DNA of 64,000 nt, taken from the NCBI RefSeq assembly GCF_020509005.1, contig NC_063023.1:62001-126000 (forward strand), in the 5' to 3' direction. Source of the DNA: Fulvia fulva. Taxonomy: Eukaryota; Ascomycota; Dothideomycetes; Mycosphaerellales; Mycosphaerellaceae. The position numbers were made by a program, and so were the translations under genes. Of this stretch, positions 31,076 through 42,338 are shown piece after piece. Within the stretch, counting starts at the first letter, position 1; each line of letters starts with the position of its first letter. A model generated the notes under the pieces. That model did not search any database, was not told the origin of the DNA, and worked only from the letters and a program-made list of their open reading frames with translations.

Positions 31076-33727
31076 ATGGTGGCTATCGCTGAGGGCGACA
31101 GCGCAGTGATAGCGATGAACCGACCACAGATTGGCATCGATCGACTTCAGATCAGGAAGTCGGTGAATGAGCCCAAGGAGGCGATGAACTGCAAGAGCTG
31201 TCGAAAGCGCAAGGTACGTCTGCTGCATGTTTATCCTCAACGAAATGTCTCGGGCTAACCCCCCTCAGATCAAGTGCAATCGACTCAAGCCTTCGTGTGA
31301 GGCGTGTCAAGTTTTCAATTGTCCCTGCGTGTACGATGCCATACCTAAAAAGCGAGGGCCCAAGACCGATGTGTTGGAGTCACTACTGAAGAGAGTCAAT
31401 GGTCTTGAGAAACGTGAGTCAATTCCAAGAATCGGGCAGGATGGAGGGCTCAAGCATGCGAGATATTGGGGCAGACGGCATTGCTGCATTTCGGGTCGGC
31501 GTCTTCCAGAGCAAGCTGACATCAGATGTTCGCAGGCCTGAAGGAAGAGCAGAAGACCAATCCTTCTTCATCACCCGAAGAAGATGATCCGACAGCGCCC
31601 ACACGTGGTACTCGAGAGTCCAGTGACACCAGACCACGCGAGAACACGGCACATTCAGCATCGCCGGAGCAGCAAGAGATGGTCGACAGCAGACCTCAGC
31701 AGATGAACACAACCCACGTTGAGCCAGTACCTCCAATGAATGAGGCATTTGCCTTCACTGATGCACTGCTGGACACTTTCTTCGCTCGCGTACACAACAA
31801 GCCCTACTACATTCTGGACGAGACAGCGACCAGACAACGACTTCGAGATGGACGACTACCGCCCTTCTTGATCAACGCAGTGCACGCAGTATCCATCAGA
31901 TATGTTCCGCAACTATGCGGCGGCCATGCTGGAGCGATACGCTCAAGCCACGACTATGTGACGCGGTCCAGAGCGGAAATCGACGTGGACGAGCCGAGCA
32001 TCGATAATTTGCAGGCGCTTCTACTACTGGCCATGGCCAACTTTCAGAATGGGAGAGGCAAGAGATGTTACATGGTGCTTACTCACGCAGTCAGTATGGC
32101 ATTTGCACTGAATCTGCATCGTGAGCTGCCAGCCGAACTTCGAATCGCCAATTCCGAGCGAGAGGGCCGGAGGAAACTCTTCTGGACTTGCTATCTCATG
32201 GATCGATTTACAGTCAGCGGCTCGAAACGACCATCGCTCATCTCAGATGAATCAATACACCTCAGACTCCCAGGATGGCAACAGCAGGGTTCCCAGACAT
32301 GGGTTGAAGGCAGCTTCTTCCCCAATGGCTCAAGCCTACCTCATGCATCAGGCATCTCACACGCAGCACAGAGCAGCGGCACAATGCTTGTTGAGATCGT
32401 GAGAGTACTTGGTGTGACGAACCGATATCTAGGCGCCGGAGGCGTGAAAGGCGACTCTCACTTCCCCTGGCATGCACAATCTACGCTTTCGCGAATCAGG
32501 TCTGATCTCGATTACTGGGCGGCGGCTACACAGGATGTCTTCACCTCGATCGATACGCTCTTCGGCTCTCAGGACACATCTACATTGGTCTTGAGCAAGC
32601 TCATCTATCACCTGATCCATTGCCTCATCTATAGGCCGTTTCTACCAATCGACTTGGCGGAACTGTCCGGCACGAGCCAAAATCAGTCATGGCAGATTGA
32701 GGCAACGAATCTTTGCTTTCTGCATGCAAATGCAATCGCAGAGCTCGTCGAGATCGGCAAGAATACAGCTTTATTAGACTGGCCTTCTTTTGTGGGATAC
32801 TGCATTTGCACTGCTGGAACGATTCACGTCCATGGAGCTCACTATATGGCATATCGCGAAGGCGATGCTTTCTGCCACAGTTCAGAGTTCCTGTCTCGTG
32901 AGATGGCACAACTCCTTGAACTCCGGTCAATCTGGACTGGGGTACAACATCAGCGTGATACACTCCAATTGGTCTATGCGAGCCATGCGCAGCTTGTAAA
33001 GTCTCTGTCGTCGAACCCAATGCGCTTCTCTCCGGTCTTCCAGATGGAAGACTTCTTCGATCGATACCCTGGCTCTTACATTGATGGTGCCCACGTGGCC
33101 TTCTCCGATGTTCTTGTAGATCCATCATACGAGTCGTTACCCACCTTCGACCCATGGCAAGGATCAGGAGAGAACTGGGCTGCTCCAGTGTGGTCGGAGA
33201 ATGTGTCCTTCACGCCAATGATTCCATCCCAAACACCGCTGCAGAGCCATCATCCGAATGCAATACGGAGACCAAAGAAGAGGCGATCAACGACAGGTTC
33301 CCAGCCGTATCCGACACCTCCCAGAGCAGATACGACACAACAGGCGACGATCGAAGAAGAACAAGCCGTCGAGGAGCATGTGCCACAGATTGAGGTCACT
33401 GAGAATGTGACTGTCAGTGAACAGCACGAGCACCACCCAGAAAGCGAGCACAATCCAATGCTGTTCTCTGGCACCTTCACACCGAACTTCGGCTTCAGCC
33501 CAATGCCATCGACGATGCATGCGCACCACATGCCGGATGGTCAACAAGTGGCGAATCCAGAACATCATCCAGGTCCTTCTAGCGGAGGAAGTGCAAGTGC
33601 CGACAGCCACAATCTAGAGCCAGAAAATGACCCGTTCTTGAGTTTGCTTGAGCAACTAGCTGGGAACGACAGCTCAGGCTTGGCAGAACATGGCGAGTTC
33701 GACTTCTTTCTCGGTGGCAATGTTTGA
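31076..33727 (+). CDS. Zn2Cys6 fungal transcription factor (three exons)
   Basis: CDS join(31076..31213,31269..31413,31536..33727), 824 residues. Nuclear DNA-binding regulator. The binuclear zinc cluster is split by the first intron: C39-x2-C42-x6-C49-x6-C56-x2-C59-x6-C66 (CKSCRKRK / [13 protein letters not shown]). A linker [22 protein letters not shown] follows and the second intron (122 nt) joins to RLKEEQKTN. The fungal-specific middle domain spans about 150-480, with [20 protein letters not shown] and RPSLISDE. The C-terminal third is low complexity, with a His/Glu-rich patch ([13 protein letters not shown]) and an acidic end suited to activation. It lies 1.2 kb downstream of the quinate-repressor-like gene in the same direction, but it lacks AROM-like domains, so it is not a QutA type activator. 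The target genes are unknown. Confidence 0.88.
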
Positions 33728-33866
33728 GCGTTTGCACTACGGCATCTTTGTAGAAGTACGTTGCCACAGGACCAAGCATTGCTATCAAAAAAGTCCTTCG
33801 TTATTTAGCAGCCTTAGCGATTAGATACCCTCCCCAGCTGCAAAACATTATACCCTCATCAAGTTC

Positions 33867-34794
33867 TCACAACAAGCCAGGAATCACCGCCTTGCGATTT
33901 CCCACGCGCTCCTTCCCAAACTTCTCAACATACCACCGCTTCCCCGCCAAAGCCCGCGGCAGCATCGTCGAAATCTCATTAATCAGAAAGCTCCTCGCGG
34001 GCACACAGTTCAAACCCCCCACAAGCCAGAACCCTCCCCACTCAATCCACTCGCAAAGGTAATGCGGAAACAAGATGTAATGGAACAACCCATTCTTCGG
34101 CATCATGTAGAGTTTCTCAATCCCATCCTGCGGCTTCTTCTCCTTCTCCGCCTGTTGCTTCTGCCGACGCGCTGCTGCACGTCGAATCTCGCGCAAATCA
34201 TCATCGTGGAACATGTTCCCCAGCAACGCCCACCCCCAAATCACCATGCCCACCATAATCTCCCTCGACCGATCCTGCCAATCCCACACGGTCCGTGGTC
34301 CATACCCGCCCAGCCAGCCCCCAATGCTCAGCCCGTTCATCACCTGCCACGCGAAAGCGCAGACGAAGACGAGAGGGTGGATCGGCGACATGGAAGGGTT
34401 GAGGACCAAGGGTGACAGGATTGCGCGGTAGAGGTAGTGGATTGTGAACATTCCCGCCATGGTCCAGTTGGCCCAGGGGAGCCCGATGAGGTTTTCGCGC
34501 TCAGGGATGGCGAACATGCAGTAGAGGACTGTGAGGAAGCCCGGCGATTCCATCAGGAACCAGGCCCATTTTCCGGGGAGGTTGAAGCGGGAGGTTGTCG
34601 AGGTTTTGCCTTGGGGGTAGTAGTCGGTTAGCCATTGGATTGCTGTGAACTGGCAGGTCGTTAGTGAGGGTCGTGGATGTGATTGTCGTGGTGTTTGGAC
34701 GCACGATTGGGAAGAATTGCCAAGCATATGAGAGGAGCTCCCATTGTTCGCGTGAAGGTGGCAGAAAGCCGGGAATTAGCTCAAGGGCAGGCAT
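33867..34794 (-). CDS. steroid 5-alpha-reductase family membrane protein
   Basis: CDS complement(join(33867..34649,34705..34794)), 290 residues. Exon 1 gives MPALELIPGFLPPSREQWEL to FFPI; a 55-nt intron (GTGCGT, CACTAACG, GCCAG) joins to FTAIQWLTDYYPQGKTS. Six or so hydrophobic helices, with FNLPGKWAWFLMESPGF early and, towards the end, the NADPH/substrate region of the Steroid_dh domain: LFHYILFPHYLCEWIEWGGFW and NEISTMLPRALAGKRWYVEKFG. These match SRD5A1/DET2-type 3-oxo-5-alpha-steroid 4-dehydrogenases of the ER. In fungi the substrate is unknown and could be a sterol or another enone lipid. It is divergent from the RUS1-like gene, sharing 309 bp. Confidence 0.85.
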
Positions 34795-35103
34795 GGTGAT
34801 CGCGTATACTGCACAGTCCACGATCTGGCGAGTGGGTTACGCGCGCCTCCTCAAGGCGTATGGTGATGTTCGAGCAATGGTAGACAAAAAGGAAGTCGTG
34901 TCATGAAGTGTTTACCTTCCTGCCAGAAAGTGACGCCATGACCACTTGACAATCGGTTTCAGCCGGATCGGCGCCAATCATGCCCACCGCGTCGTCACGT
35001 TTCGTGGTGTCACCTTCGCTTCCCTGCCATTGCCGAGAGCTTCGAATGCACTTGACAACTTGCGCATTGGTGTCAAGTCTGAACATGTCAAACACATGCA
35101 ACA
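34795..35103. promoter_or_regulatory. shared divergent promoter (5-alpha-reductase / RUS1-like)
   Basis: 309 bp between two divergent starts. No coding evidence. Contains GTGGTGTCACC and neutral sequence, with no clear TATA. Confidence 0.45.
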
Positions 35104-36615
35104 ATGGCAGCTTCTTCGTTGCGGATCACGGAGTTCGATGAGGCTGGTCTTGAGAAGGCGACGTACGTGCAGTCGCCTGAAGGCTCTACAGAGCGGAGCA
35201 GAGTTGATGTTATTGTATGGCAAACGCAGAGCATATGAGCAAGGCTGCGCTAATGGTTGTGTAGGCGCCGAAAGACGCAAAGACGCTATGGCAGCAAGCT
35301 TTCGATGTGTTCATGCCGGTGGGGTATCCGAGCAGTGTCACGCATGATTATTTAGAGTGAGTAGATCAGGCTATCTATCAATCATGGTGTTCCTGTACTG
35401 ACAATAGCAGGTACCAGATCTATGTAAGTACGTACAGATCACGATCGCTTCAACGACTGACCATCTCAGGACTCTCTACAAGCCTTCTCAAGCAGCATCG
35501 CCAGTCTGCTCGCATCGCGAGCTGTGCTATCGAGTGTCGGCGTAGGTGATGCTGATGCCTCACCCACAGCAGCAATCTTGCTATCCATCTTCCAAACATC
35601 TGCTGGTCGACTCGCCACGATCCTGTTCGCACACAGACTTGGCACATCGCTCGAGCCCGAATGCAAGATGTATCGACTGCTTGCAGACATCTTGAACGAT
35701 ACTGGATTCCTGCTCGACATGGTATCTGTTGCATTTCCCAAGCCAATTAGCGTCATCATCCTGAGCTTCAGCAGTATTCTGCGATCTCTTTGTGGTGTCG
35801 CAGCTGGAAGTGCAAAGGCGAGTCTGAGTGCCCACTTTGCCAAATGGGGCAATCTGGCTGAGTTGAATGCCAAAGACTCTAGCCAGGAGACTGTCATCTC
35901 ATTGCTTGGGATGTGGGCTGGCAGTGTCGTGATCAGCTATATCACTGAACCGACCGCAGCCTGGACGGCGCTCATTGTGCTCTTGGCCATTCACCTTGAG
36001 ACCAATCGACGAGCCGTGCGAGCAGTCACTATGCAGACTCTTAATCGCCAGCGAGCCACTCTGGTCTTCCACCATCTGCAGCGGGGACATGTACCCACAC
36101 CAGTCGAGATTGCCAGTCAGGAACGCATCTTTGAGCGTGATGGCGTACTGAGAGATGACCATGACCGGATCATTGGCCATTGTGCAGTTGGAGCCTCGAC
36201 CGAGCGGCTCTTGAAGGCAGTCTCGGGGGCTCAGACATCAACCAAAGCATTCCCGAGCCAAGGTCCTGCTCTCCAGTCAGTATTGTCGACTTACGAGAAG
36301 ACACCCTACATCCTGTGGCAGGACAAAAAGTCTTCGCCAGGTCGCAGCAGTCTCTTCATCGTGCTGAAGAAAGGAGTGACGAATCCCGAAATGATCACAG
36401 CATGGTGGCAAGCGCTCGCGGTAGCTTCCGCGAACAGCATCAAGAAGACTGCACGACCAGATCAGTATGCCGAGCTGGAGATGATGAACTCTACCCGGCA
36501 TCAAGCAGCGGGTCTACTCAAGCAGTATGAGAGTGCACTTAAGGAGAAAGGTTGGGATCTCGAATGTGGTGCTCTCGAGACTGTTTCTGCAAGCAGAATC
36601 GCTATCGAAGCATAG
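35104..36615 (+). CDS. RUS1 / DUF647 family membrane protein with a 13-nt microexon
   Basis: CDS join(35104..35214,35265..35356,35411..35423,35470..36615), 453 residues. The family (plant ROOT UVB SENSITIVE, vertebrate C16orf58) is linked to vitamin B6 handling and light protection in plants; its fungal role is not known. Exon 2 ends with VFMPVGYPSSVTHDYL, exon 3 is only GTACCAGATCTAT and encodes the end of EYQIY, and exon 4 continues DSLQAFSSSIASLLASRAVL, which is the conserved family text. Further motifs are GTSLEPECKMYRLLADILND, AFPKPISVI, RSLCGVAAGSAKASLSAHFA and GNLAELNAKDSSQETV, plus two or three hydrophobic segments. Introns are 50, 54 and 46 nt, each with GT/AG ends. The C-terminal part is soluble and ends SASRIAIEA. 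Confidence 0.88.
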
Positions 36616-37756
36616 TCAATTCGTCGCTGCTGGTGAGTCAAGCGGTCGGCGATGCAACGTGGTTGGGATCACGGCAGTCCAGTCCTGCATGCTTCGGAGG
36701 AAGATGCGTCGAGCACTTGCAGACGGAGTGGACCAACTGGCGCAACGGTCGTGCAAGCCATGTGCCGTGCGGCCGACTGTTTGCCACTGCATGTCGCCGA
36801 GAGCTCGCCGCCCATCGGAAGTCGCTTCATCTCCAAACAGCTCAATCATCAAATCTTCGAACCAATTTGCAGTATATTGGGGTATGCTCGACCATTCCGA
36901 TTCCGGAAGCCTCGGCGCTGCTCATCACGAAGCATGACTTCCGCGATGTTCGAGTCACGATTCTATGACCGTGTCTCAAAAGTGGCACGCACATCTCGTG
37001 AGCGTGGCGACGGTAACGCAAGATCCATGCTTCAAGTTCGCGAGCAACCATGCAGCCAAGAATTGCAGCTACAGAAACCAGACAGGCACAAGGGAGCCCT
37101 GTCGAAAATGTACGAGGATCTGCTTCAGGGCCGAGTCGCGCCTTCTCCATCGATCTTAGCGTCTTCTAAATGTCATTTCGTGGAACAACCGTTTGGGCTA
37201 TCTCGGCTGCGAACATTCTCAAGTCTCAAAGTGCAGCAGATGCTCAGCTATCAACAGGACACGTTTACTCCTCGAAAGTTCCCCTCACGACCCAGGACAA
37301 CATGCACTTCCACAGCAGGCAAGCTCCAGGGTCGAGCTGTATGTGGAACCAGACCCATTGCCACGGTGGCTACCTGCAAGCTTTTGCCCTTTCCAACCAT
37401 TCCGAACTATGCAGATATCGCGCCAGTGGCCGACGGACGGATCCTATTGGTTGGCAGGTATCACGACGTTACCGATTAAGGTGCATCCAAGTCCGGGGAA
37501 AGCCTCAAAGGTGCTTGCAGGCTTGGCTCTGAAGGTCTGTGTTTATTGCTGTTCCGCTGGCCTGAGACAGGGGAGTATAAAGGTAAGGTGCTGTCGCGCC
37601 CACTGATTTCCCTGGTCTTTCTGTCGCTCCGAACGTTTGTTGTCTGTCGTTGAAATCACATCACGTTTGATCTACACTTCTCGTTGATCTATACCATTTT
37701 CAAGAACCAGACCCAATTGGCTGATCTCCATTCCTCACAATCCTCCAACCATCAAC
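36616..37756. other. unresolved stretch with protein-like fragments
   Basis: No gene can be assembled, although both strands contain fragments with protein character. On the minus strand a frame from about 36930 to 36616 reads YTANWFEDLMIELFGDEATS and IFLRSMQDWTAVI to a stop; it has no start. Upstream frames (37150..36842) do not join it with good splice sites. On the plus strand a 275-codon frame (36652..37479) lacks any domain. A TATAAA at 37574-37579 and the following CT-rich sequence belong to the GPI-protein promoter. Confidence 0.35.
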
Positions 37757-38456
37757 ATGCGCTCCACCGCCACCCTCATCATCCTCGCAGCCGCCGGCTT
37801 CGCCGCAGCGCAAACACAGAACCAATTCGAAGCCGAATCCGGCTGCGGTACGCAGATTGACGAGTGAGTTCAACACCCCCAATGCCACCTTTCAACCCCC
37901 AATTCCGTCATACTAACATCACTGTTCCAGCATCATCGCCAACTGCCTCGGCACGCAAACGGCTCAACTCAACTCCTGCGAAGTCAACGACTGGGCCTGC
38001 ATGTGCGAACAACAAAACAACGTCCTAACATGCTACAACAACTGCCCCTCGGACCCCAGAAAGGCCGCGGCCGATTCTCAGAAGGTTTCGTGGTGTGGTG
38101 CTGCTAAGGCGTAAGTCAGACCGAGCGTCACGAGCATCCCCAGCGCAGCGAGAGAGCGCCCCCAAGCTCGCGATGCGATTGCTTGCTTACATTCCAACAC
38201 CCAAAACATCCCACTAATTTTAATTGTGCCACACAGCGCGAACCCCAACTCAACAACCTCCTCCCGCCCCTCAATGACCATGACCGCGACCTCCGGCGCC
38301 GCCTCAGGGACCATGACCGGCACCGCGACCGAATCCCAGCAAGCAGCCACGAACTCGATGCCGGGCTCGAGCGCAGCGACCGATTCTGCTGCGGTTGCGA
38401 ATGGCGTGTACCCTGGTGCATTGGCTGCTGTGTTTGGGCTTGCTGCGTTGTTGTAG
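37757..38456 (+). CDS. Cys-rich GPI-anchored surface protein (three exons)
   Basis: CDS join(37757..37863,37931..38110,38237..38456), 168 residues. The signal peptide covers residues 1-18 (MRSTATLIILAAAGFAAA). The mature N-terminal half (about 27-95) has eight cysteines (SGC, NCLG, SCE, WACMC, LTCYNNC, WCG), the pattern of a common fungal family of small GPI Ser/Thr-rich proteins, CFEM-like in size. The second half is Ser/Thr/Ala/Met-rich and would be O-glycosylated. The end (NGVYPGALAAVFGLAALL) is a hydrophobic GPI signal. Introns are 67 and 126 nt. It probably sits at the plasma membrane or wall. The precise function is unknown. Confidence 0.85.
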
Positions 38457-38855
38457 AGGAGGGAGGATGATGTACCAGGAAAGATGTGACCTGGCGGCGA
38501 TGGTTCGCGGACGGACCTGATAATTGTTGCGACAGTTCTTAGCGTTTGGTGCCGATGGCGTATAAGAGAGGGAGAAATAGCTGAGAGGGGATTTGTTACC
38601 ATATTGATGCCACATCATTCAGATATGCAGTGCGTAAATATTGGATGGCAAGTGTGATAATGTCTATACCTTCGTGTAGTTTCTTGGATGGCACGAGAGT
38701 CTTGTCAAGCTGATTGTATATCTGACCATATGATGGTGCTTCGCCGATAATACCGATGCCCGTCTACCTGGTAAGCAAGACGTTGCTACCGCTGGCAGAT
38801 ACTCAATGCATCTACTCTACGTAGTCCATAGTCCGCTGCTCGGCGACCGATCCCC
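38457..38855. other. gene-free stretch
   Basis: 3' flanks of two convergent genes; nothing else seen. Confidence 0.5.
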
Positions 38856-40039
38856 TTACAACGGAGGCGTATCCGCAAACAGAGCCATCGCCATCGCCTC
38901 CGGGTACCGACTCCCCTTAACATCAGCCTTCTCACAAGCAGCCCTTATCTCCTGCTCCTCCTCCTTCGTCAACGTAATCGACATCGCACTGAGATTCTCC
39001 TCCAAGCGACCAATATTAGTCGTTCCAGGAATCGGGAAAATATCATCACCCTGCGCCAGCAGCCACGCCAAAGTCAGAGCAGACGGAGTCGTATTCTTCT
39101 TCTTGGCAATCTTATCGATACGATCCACCAACTCCAGATTCTTGGAGAAATTCTCCTCACTGAACCGCGGTGCGAACGTCCGGAAATCGCCTTCCTCGAA
39201 GTCCTTGGGCGAGCGGATCGTGCCACCGAGCATGCCGCGGCCGATGGGGGAGTAGGCAACGACGGCTACGCCGAGCTCGCGGCAGGTTTTGAGGAGGCCG
39301 ATTTGGGGGTTCTCGATGTCGAGGGAGAAGGGAGAGTATTCGATCTGGACGGCGTCGATGTGCTCGATTTTGCAGGCGCGGCGGAGCGAGTCGGAGCTGC
39401 ATTCGGAGAGGCCGAGGTATTTGATCTTGCCTTCTTGCTTGAGCTTCTTCATCTCTTCGACGGTCTTCTCGACTGGGGTCTTGCCGTCGAGGCGGTGGGC
39501 GTAGTCTGGGCATATCAGCGTTGGCTCAGTCATTGGCGAGCCTGTGAGAGGACTTACAGAGATCAATACTCTCCACCCCCAACCTGCTCAAACTCTTCTC
39601 ACACGCCTTACGGCAGTACTCAGGCGTACTGTCAACCCACCTATTCCCCTCCGCATCACTGCAGTTGGCAAACTTCGTCGCTAGGAAGATCTTCTCCCTC
39701 TTGCCGGGGTTGGCCTTGAACCAGTTGCCCAGCAGATCCTCACTGTCCAGGTACATATCCGCCGAATCCCAGAACAGCTCACCCAGCTCGAAGGCTTTGT
39801 CGAGGACTGCGAAGCGTTCCGAGTCGGGCTTGGGTTTGCCGTAGAAGGCGCTTAGCCCTGGGGAGATGTGTGTTAGTCTTCGACCTGGAGCTCGTGGTCG
39901 ATGGGGTTCTTCACGTACCCATAGTACCATAGCCAACCGCCGTAACGGCAGGTCCGTTCTTGCCCAGCTTGCGAGTTGGGAGCTTGTTACCCAGCATGCC
40001 GCCGGTGACTTTGCCGAGTGTGTCTTGGAGGATTGACAT
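38856..40039 (-). CDS. aldo-keto reductase (AKR, three exons)
   Basis: CDS complement(join(38856..39505,39558..39857,39919..40039)), 356 residues. NADPH-dependent reductase of aldehydes or ketones with a TIM-barrel fold. Seen: the N-terminal RKLGKNGPAVTAVGYGTMGL, the catalytic Asp and Tyr in FWDSADMYLDSEDLLGNW, Lys in IFLATKF, and His in LYYAHRLDGKTPVEKTVEEM, completing the D-Y-K-H tetrad. NADPH-binding features near the C-terminus include FPIPGTTNIGRLEENL. The pattern is closest to YakC-type/AKR13 enzymes (pyridoxal or general aldehyde reductases). Introns are 61 and 52 nt with consensus ends. The substrate is not predictable. The product is likely cytosolic, as no signal peptide is present. 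Confidence 0.93.
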
Positions 40040-40586
40040 TGTTGCTTTCAGTTCTGTGGTTGTGTGTTGTTGTTCGTCCGTTGAAGAGATTGGAAAGTGA
40101 GGTCTTGTTATGTAGTCAACCGAGGGCCCATCAAAGTGCACCTGCATTATTTGTGTTTGTTCTCTTGCCTTATGACGTCTGGTCAATGCAAGAGTCGTCC
40201 CTGCCGCCGGAGTTAAGGTCAACACATCCGTCCACAACGAGGGACATCAACGATGGCGGGGTGATGAACATCCCGTGGAACCGTGTAGGCAGGTTTTTTC
40301 CTTCTGCCACTAACATAAGAGGTAGATGCAAGGGATATGTCCGCAAAGTGCGCGCGTGTATCGTACATCAACATGCAAGCTGCATGGGAAAATCAGTGGT
40401 ACACGTATGCTCCAGTCCTGCTGCATGTAAGCACAGCGGCATGATCGACCATGTGGGCATGCGGCCGTAGAGGATACACTTGCTCGGAGACATACAAGGC
40501 AGGAAACAGCTGGAGGTGAGATAGAATCGTGAAGTTGCTTTTCTTCACTATTACCAAAATTATTTGCACTGTCGATATCATTCCCA
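40040..40586. other. gene-free stretch, AKR promoter side
   Basis: Upstream flank of the aldo-keto reductase and 3' flank of the next minus-strand gene. No gene or repeat seen. Confidence 0.5.
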
Positions 40587-42338
40587 TCAATGTCCTCCAG
40601 AGCCTGGACAACTCGACGTCGCCTTTACCCACCCCGTCAACCGATTCGCAAGATCCGAGACGTAGCAAGCAGTCGCACCCGCCGCTACAGAAAGATCACC
40701 ACTCTTATCGATATATCCGCTATTATACGCCCTCGCAGCGGCGTAAGGATTGCCATATGCATTCAGCTCCTGCACAATCCCGTTCCCCTTCTTCGTCCCT
40801 TGCGTCCCATCTTGTACCATCAGGAGCATGCTCTTCTCCTGGTGCTTGGGATCATACTCATGCCCGTCATGTGCTTGCATTAGACCAGTATTCTTCGTGC
40901 CGCCTGAAGAGGTTGTGTGTGGGATGCGGACGCAGCCGTGCGATTCCTGCAGGATGAAGGCGAGGATGAGGCGGTGGTCGACGAGAGAAGCGTTGGCGCG
41001 GTCCTGGATGGCGTTGTAGATGTCCTGGATCTCTTCGGCGGAATCGTCTTCGCCGTAGTTGAGCCAGCCACAGGCTTGAGAGATGGAGTTGACGTTGTTG
41101 TTCCACATATCTTCGAACGAGACCCATTTGGAGGACTCGGGAAAGTGAGTGAAGTTGCCTTGGTAGTATGTGTAGGCGTCTGTGCCAGCTCCGATGCCAT
41201 CTTTGGTGTCGTTGACGCTGTTGCGAGTGGCTCCGCCGCTACTGAAAGCGTAGGTGTTGTTCACTTGCAATGTTGATGGCTTGTACTCAAACTTGCCCTG
41301 CTTTGAGACGACAGCTGCAACTGCAATGATGATGACAAGCAGAACGACCGATATGATGATCAAGCTCAGGACGGTGCATCTTCGCGAGAAACCACAGCAG
41401 CCGCGGCGATCATCTCTGTCGTGGCCTCCGCGCTCTGGGATTGTGTGCCGTTTGTAGTATGCGAGCTCGCTGAAGACCGAAGATCGCGAACGGTGATTCT
41501 TCTCTTCGTTCAGAGACGAGCTCTCCAGGTCGACGGTCCATTCGTCGTCGGATGTGTGCCAGGACTGGCTTCTTGGAAGTCGTTCAGAGCGAAGAACAGA
41601 TGATTGACGTTGATTTTGGCGATCGTCTCGATGTCGATTGGGCGCATGATACCTCTCCCCTCGATCAAAAGACCGATGCGGTTCGTCTTCAAGCTTGACT
41701 GAGTGATACGCCATACGTGCGTCGTTGATGGGTCCAGGCATTTCAAGCTCACGCGGGCGAGCGGAATGGAAGTCGTTCGAGTTTGCATCTTCGTCATCGT
41801 TATCGATGTTTATATTTGCAGGGTGTTGTTGACCGTTGAGTTGCTGTTGCCCAGGCGCCCGCCGTTCTGCTCGTCGTGAGGCACGCCTCTGCTGTCGCTG
41901 GTCCACATTCGAAACTCCGAAATCAGGCTGTTGAACTGCTGACGCTTGTCGTGATGCTCGTCGATGATGTCGTCGCTCTTGTCGCAACGCCTCTCGATCG
42001 GGGTCCTGTGCTGCTCGAACTCGTCTCCGCTCGTCGCGATCTTCCTCTCGTAGCCGACGAGCTTCTCGACGCTCACGACGGTCTCGCTCTTCACTGGCAG
42101 ATCTCCATGGCTTCCTGCTGGGCTCGCGCACCTCGTCGCGCTCGCGCTGCTCTCTGCGACGAGACTCTTTCCTGGGCGAGGCATAGTACGATCGTCGACG
42201 ATCTTCGTCGGAACTGGCCGCGGCGACAGGCCTCGGTCGGCGAGGTAGTCGTGTATTGTAGGCATCCTCAGAGCTGGTCAAGGACTCGTCAGGTCTGTTG
42301 CGGTCGAACCATGGCATGTTGGTGTTGTGCATGGGCAA
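40587..42338 (-). CDS. type II membrane protein with lysozyme/transglycosylase-like ectodomain
   Basis: 583 residues, single exon. The first 315 residues are a cytosolic, extremely charged region (runs such as RRREQRERDEVREPSRKP and RRERREARRLREEDRDERR), likely disordered. One transmembrane helix follows CCGFSRRC (about 320-345: TVLSLIIISVVLLVIIIAVA). The outer part has N-glycosylation sites (NNT, NFT, NAS) and a lysozyme-like fold: ACGWLNYGEDDSAEEIQDIY, LILAFILQESHGCVR with a candidate catalytic Glu at about 465, NTGLMQAHDGHEYDP, and NPYAAARAYNSGYIDKSGDL. The last motifs match goose-lysozyme/SLT-type muramidases. Such proteins are known in filamentous fungi. Whether the target is bacterial peptidoglycan or chitin is not shown. 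The ATG at 42317 is a possible alternative start. Confidence 0.82.
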   Translation of the reverse strand: MPMHNTNMPWFDRNRPDESLTSSEDAYNTRLPRRPRPVAAASSDEDRRRSYYASPRKESRRREQRERDEVREPSRKPWRSASEERDRRERREARRLREEDRDERRRVRAAQDPDREALRQERRHHRRASRQASAVQQPDFGVSNVDQRQQRRASRRAERRAPGQQQLNGQQHPANINIDNDDEDANSNDFHSARPRELEMPGPINDARMAYHSVKLEDEPHRSFDRGERYHAPNRHRDDRQNQRQSSVLRSERLPRSQSWHTSDDEWTVDLESSSLNEEKNHRSRSSVFSELAYYKRHTIPERGGHDRDDRRGCCGFSRRCTVLSLIIISVVLLVIIIAVAAVVSKQGKFEYKPSTLQVNNTYAFSSGGATRNSVNDTKDGIGAGTDAYTYYQGNFTHFPESSKWVSFEDMWNNNVNSISQACGWLNYGEDDSAEEIQDIYNAIQDRANASLVDHRLILAFILQESHGCVRIPHTTSSGGTKNTGLMQAHDGHEYDPKHQEKSMLLMVQDGTQGTKKGNGIVQELNAYGNPYAAARAYNSGYIDKSGDLSVAAGATACYVSDLANRLTGWVKATSSCPGSGGH

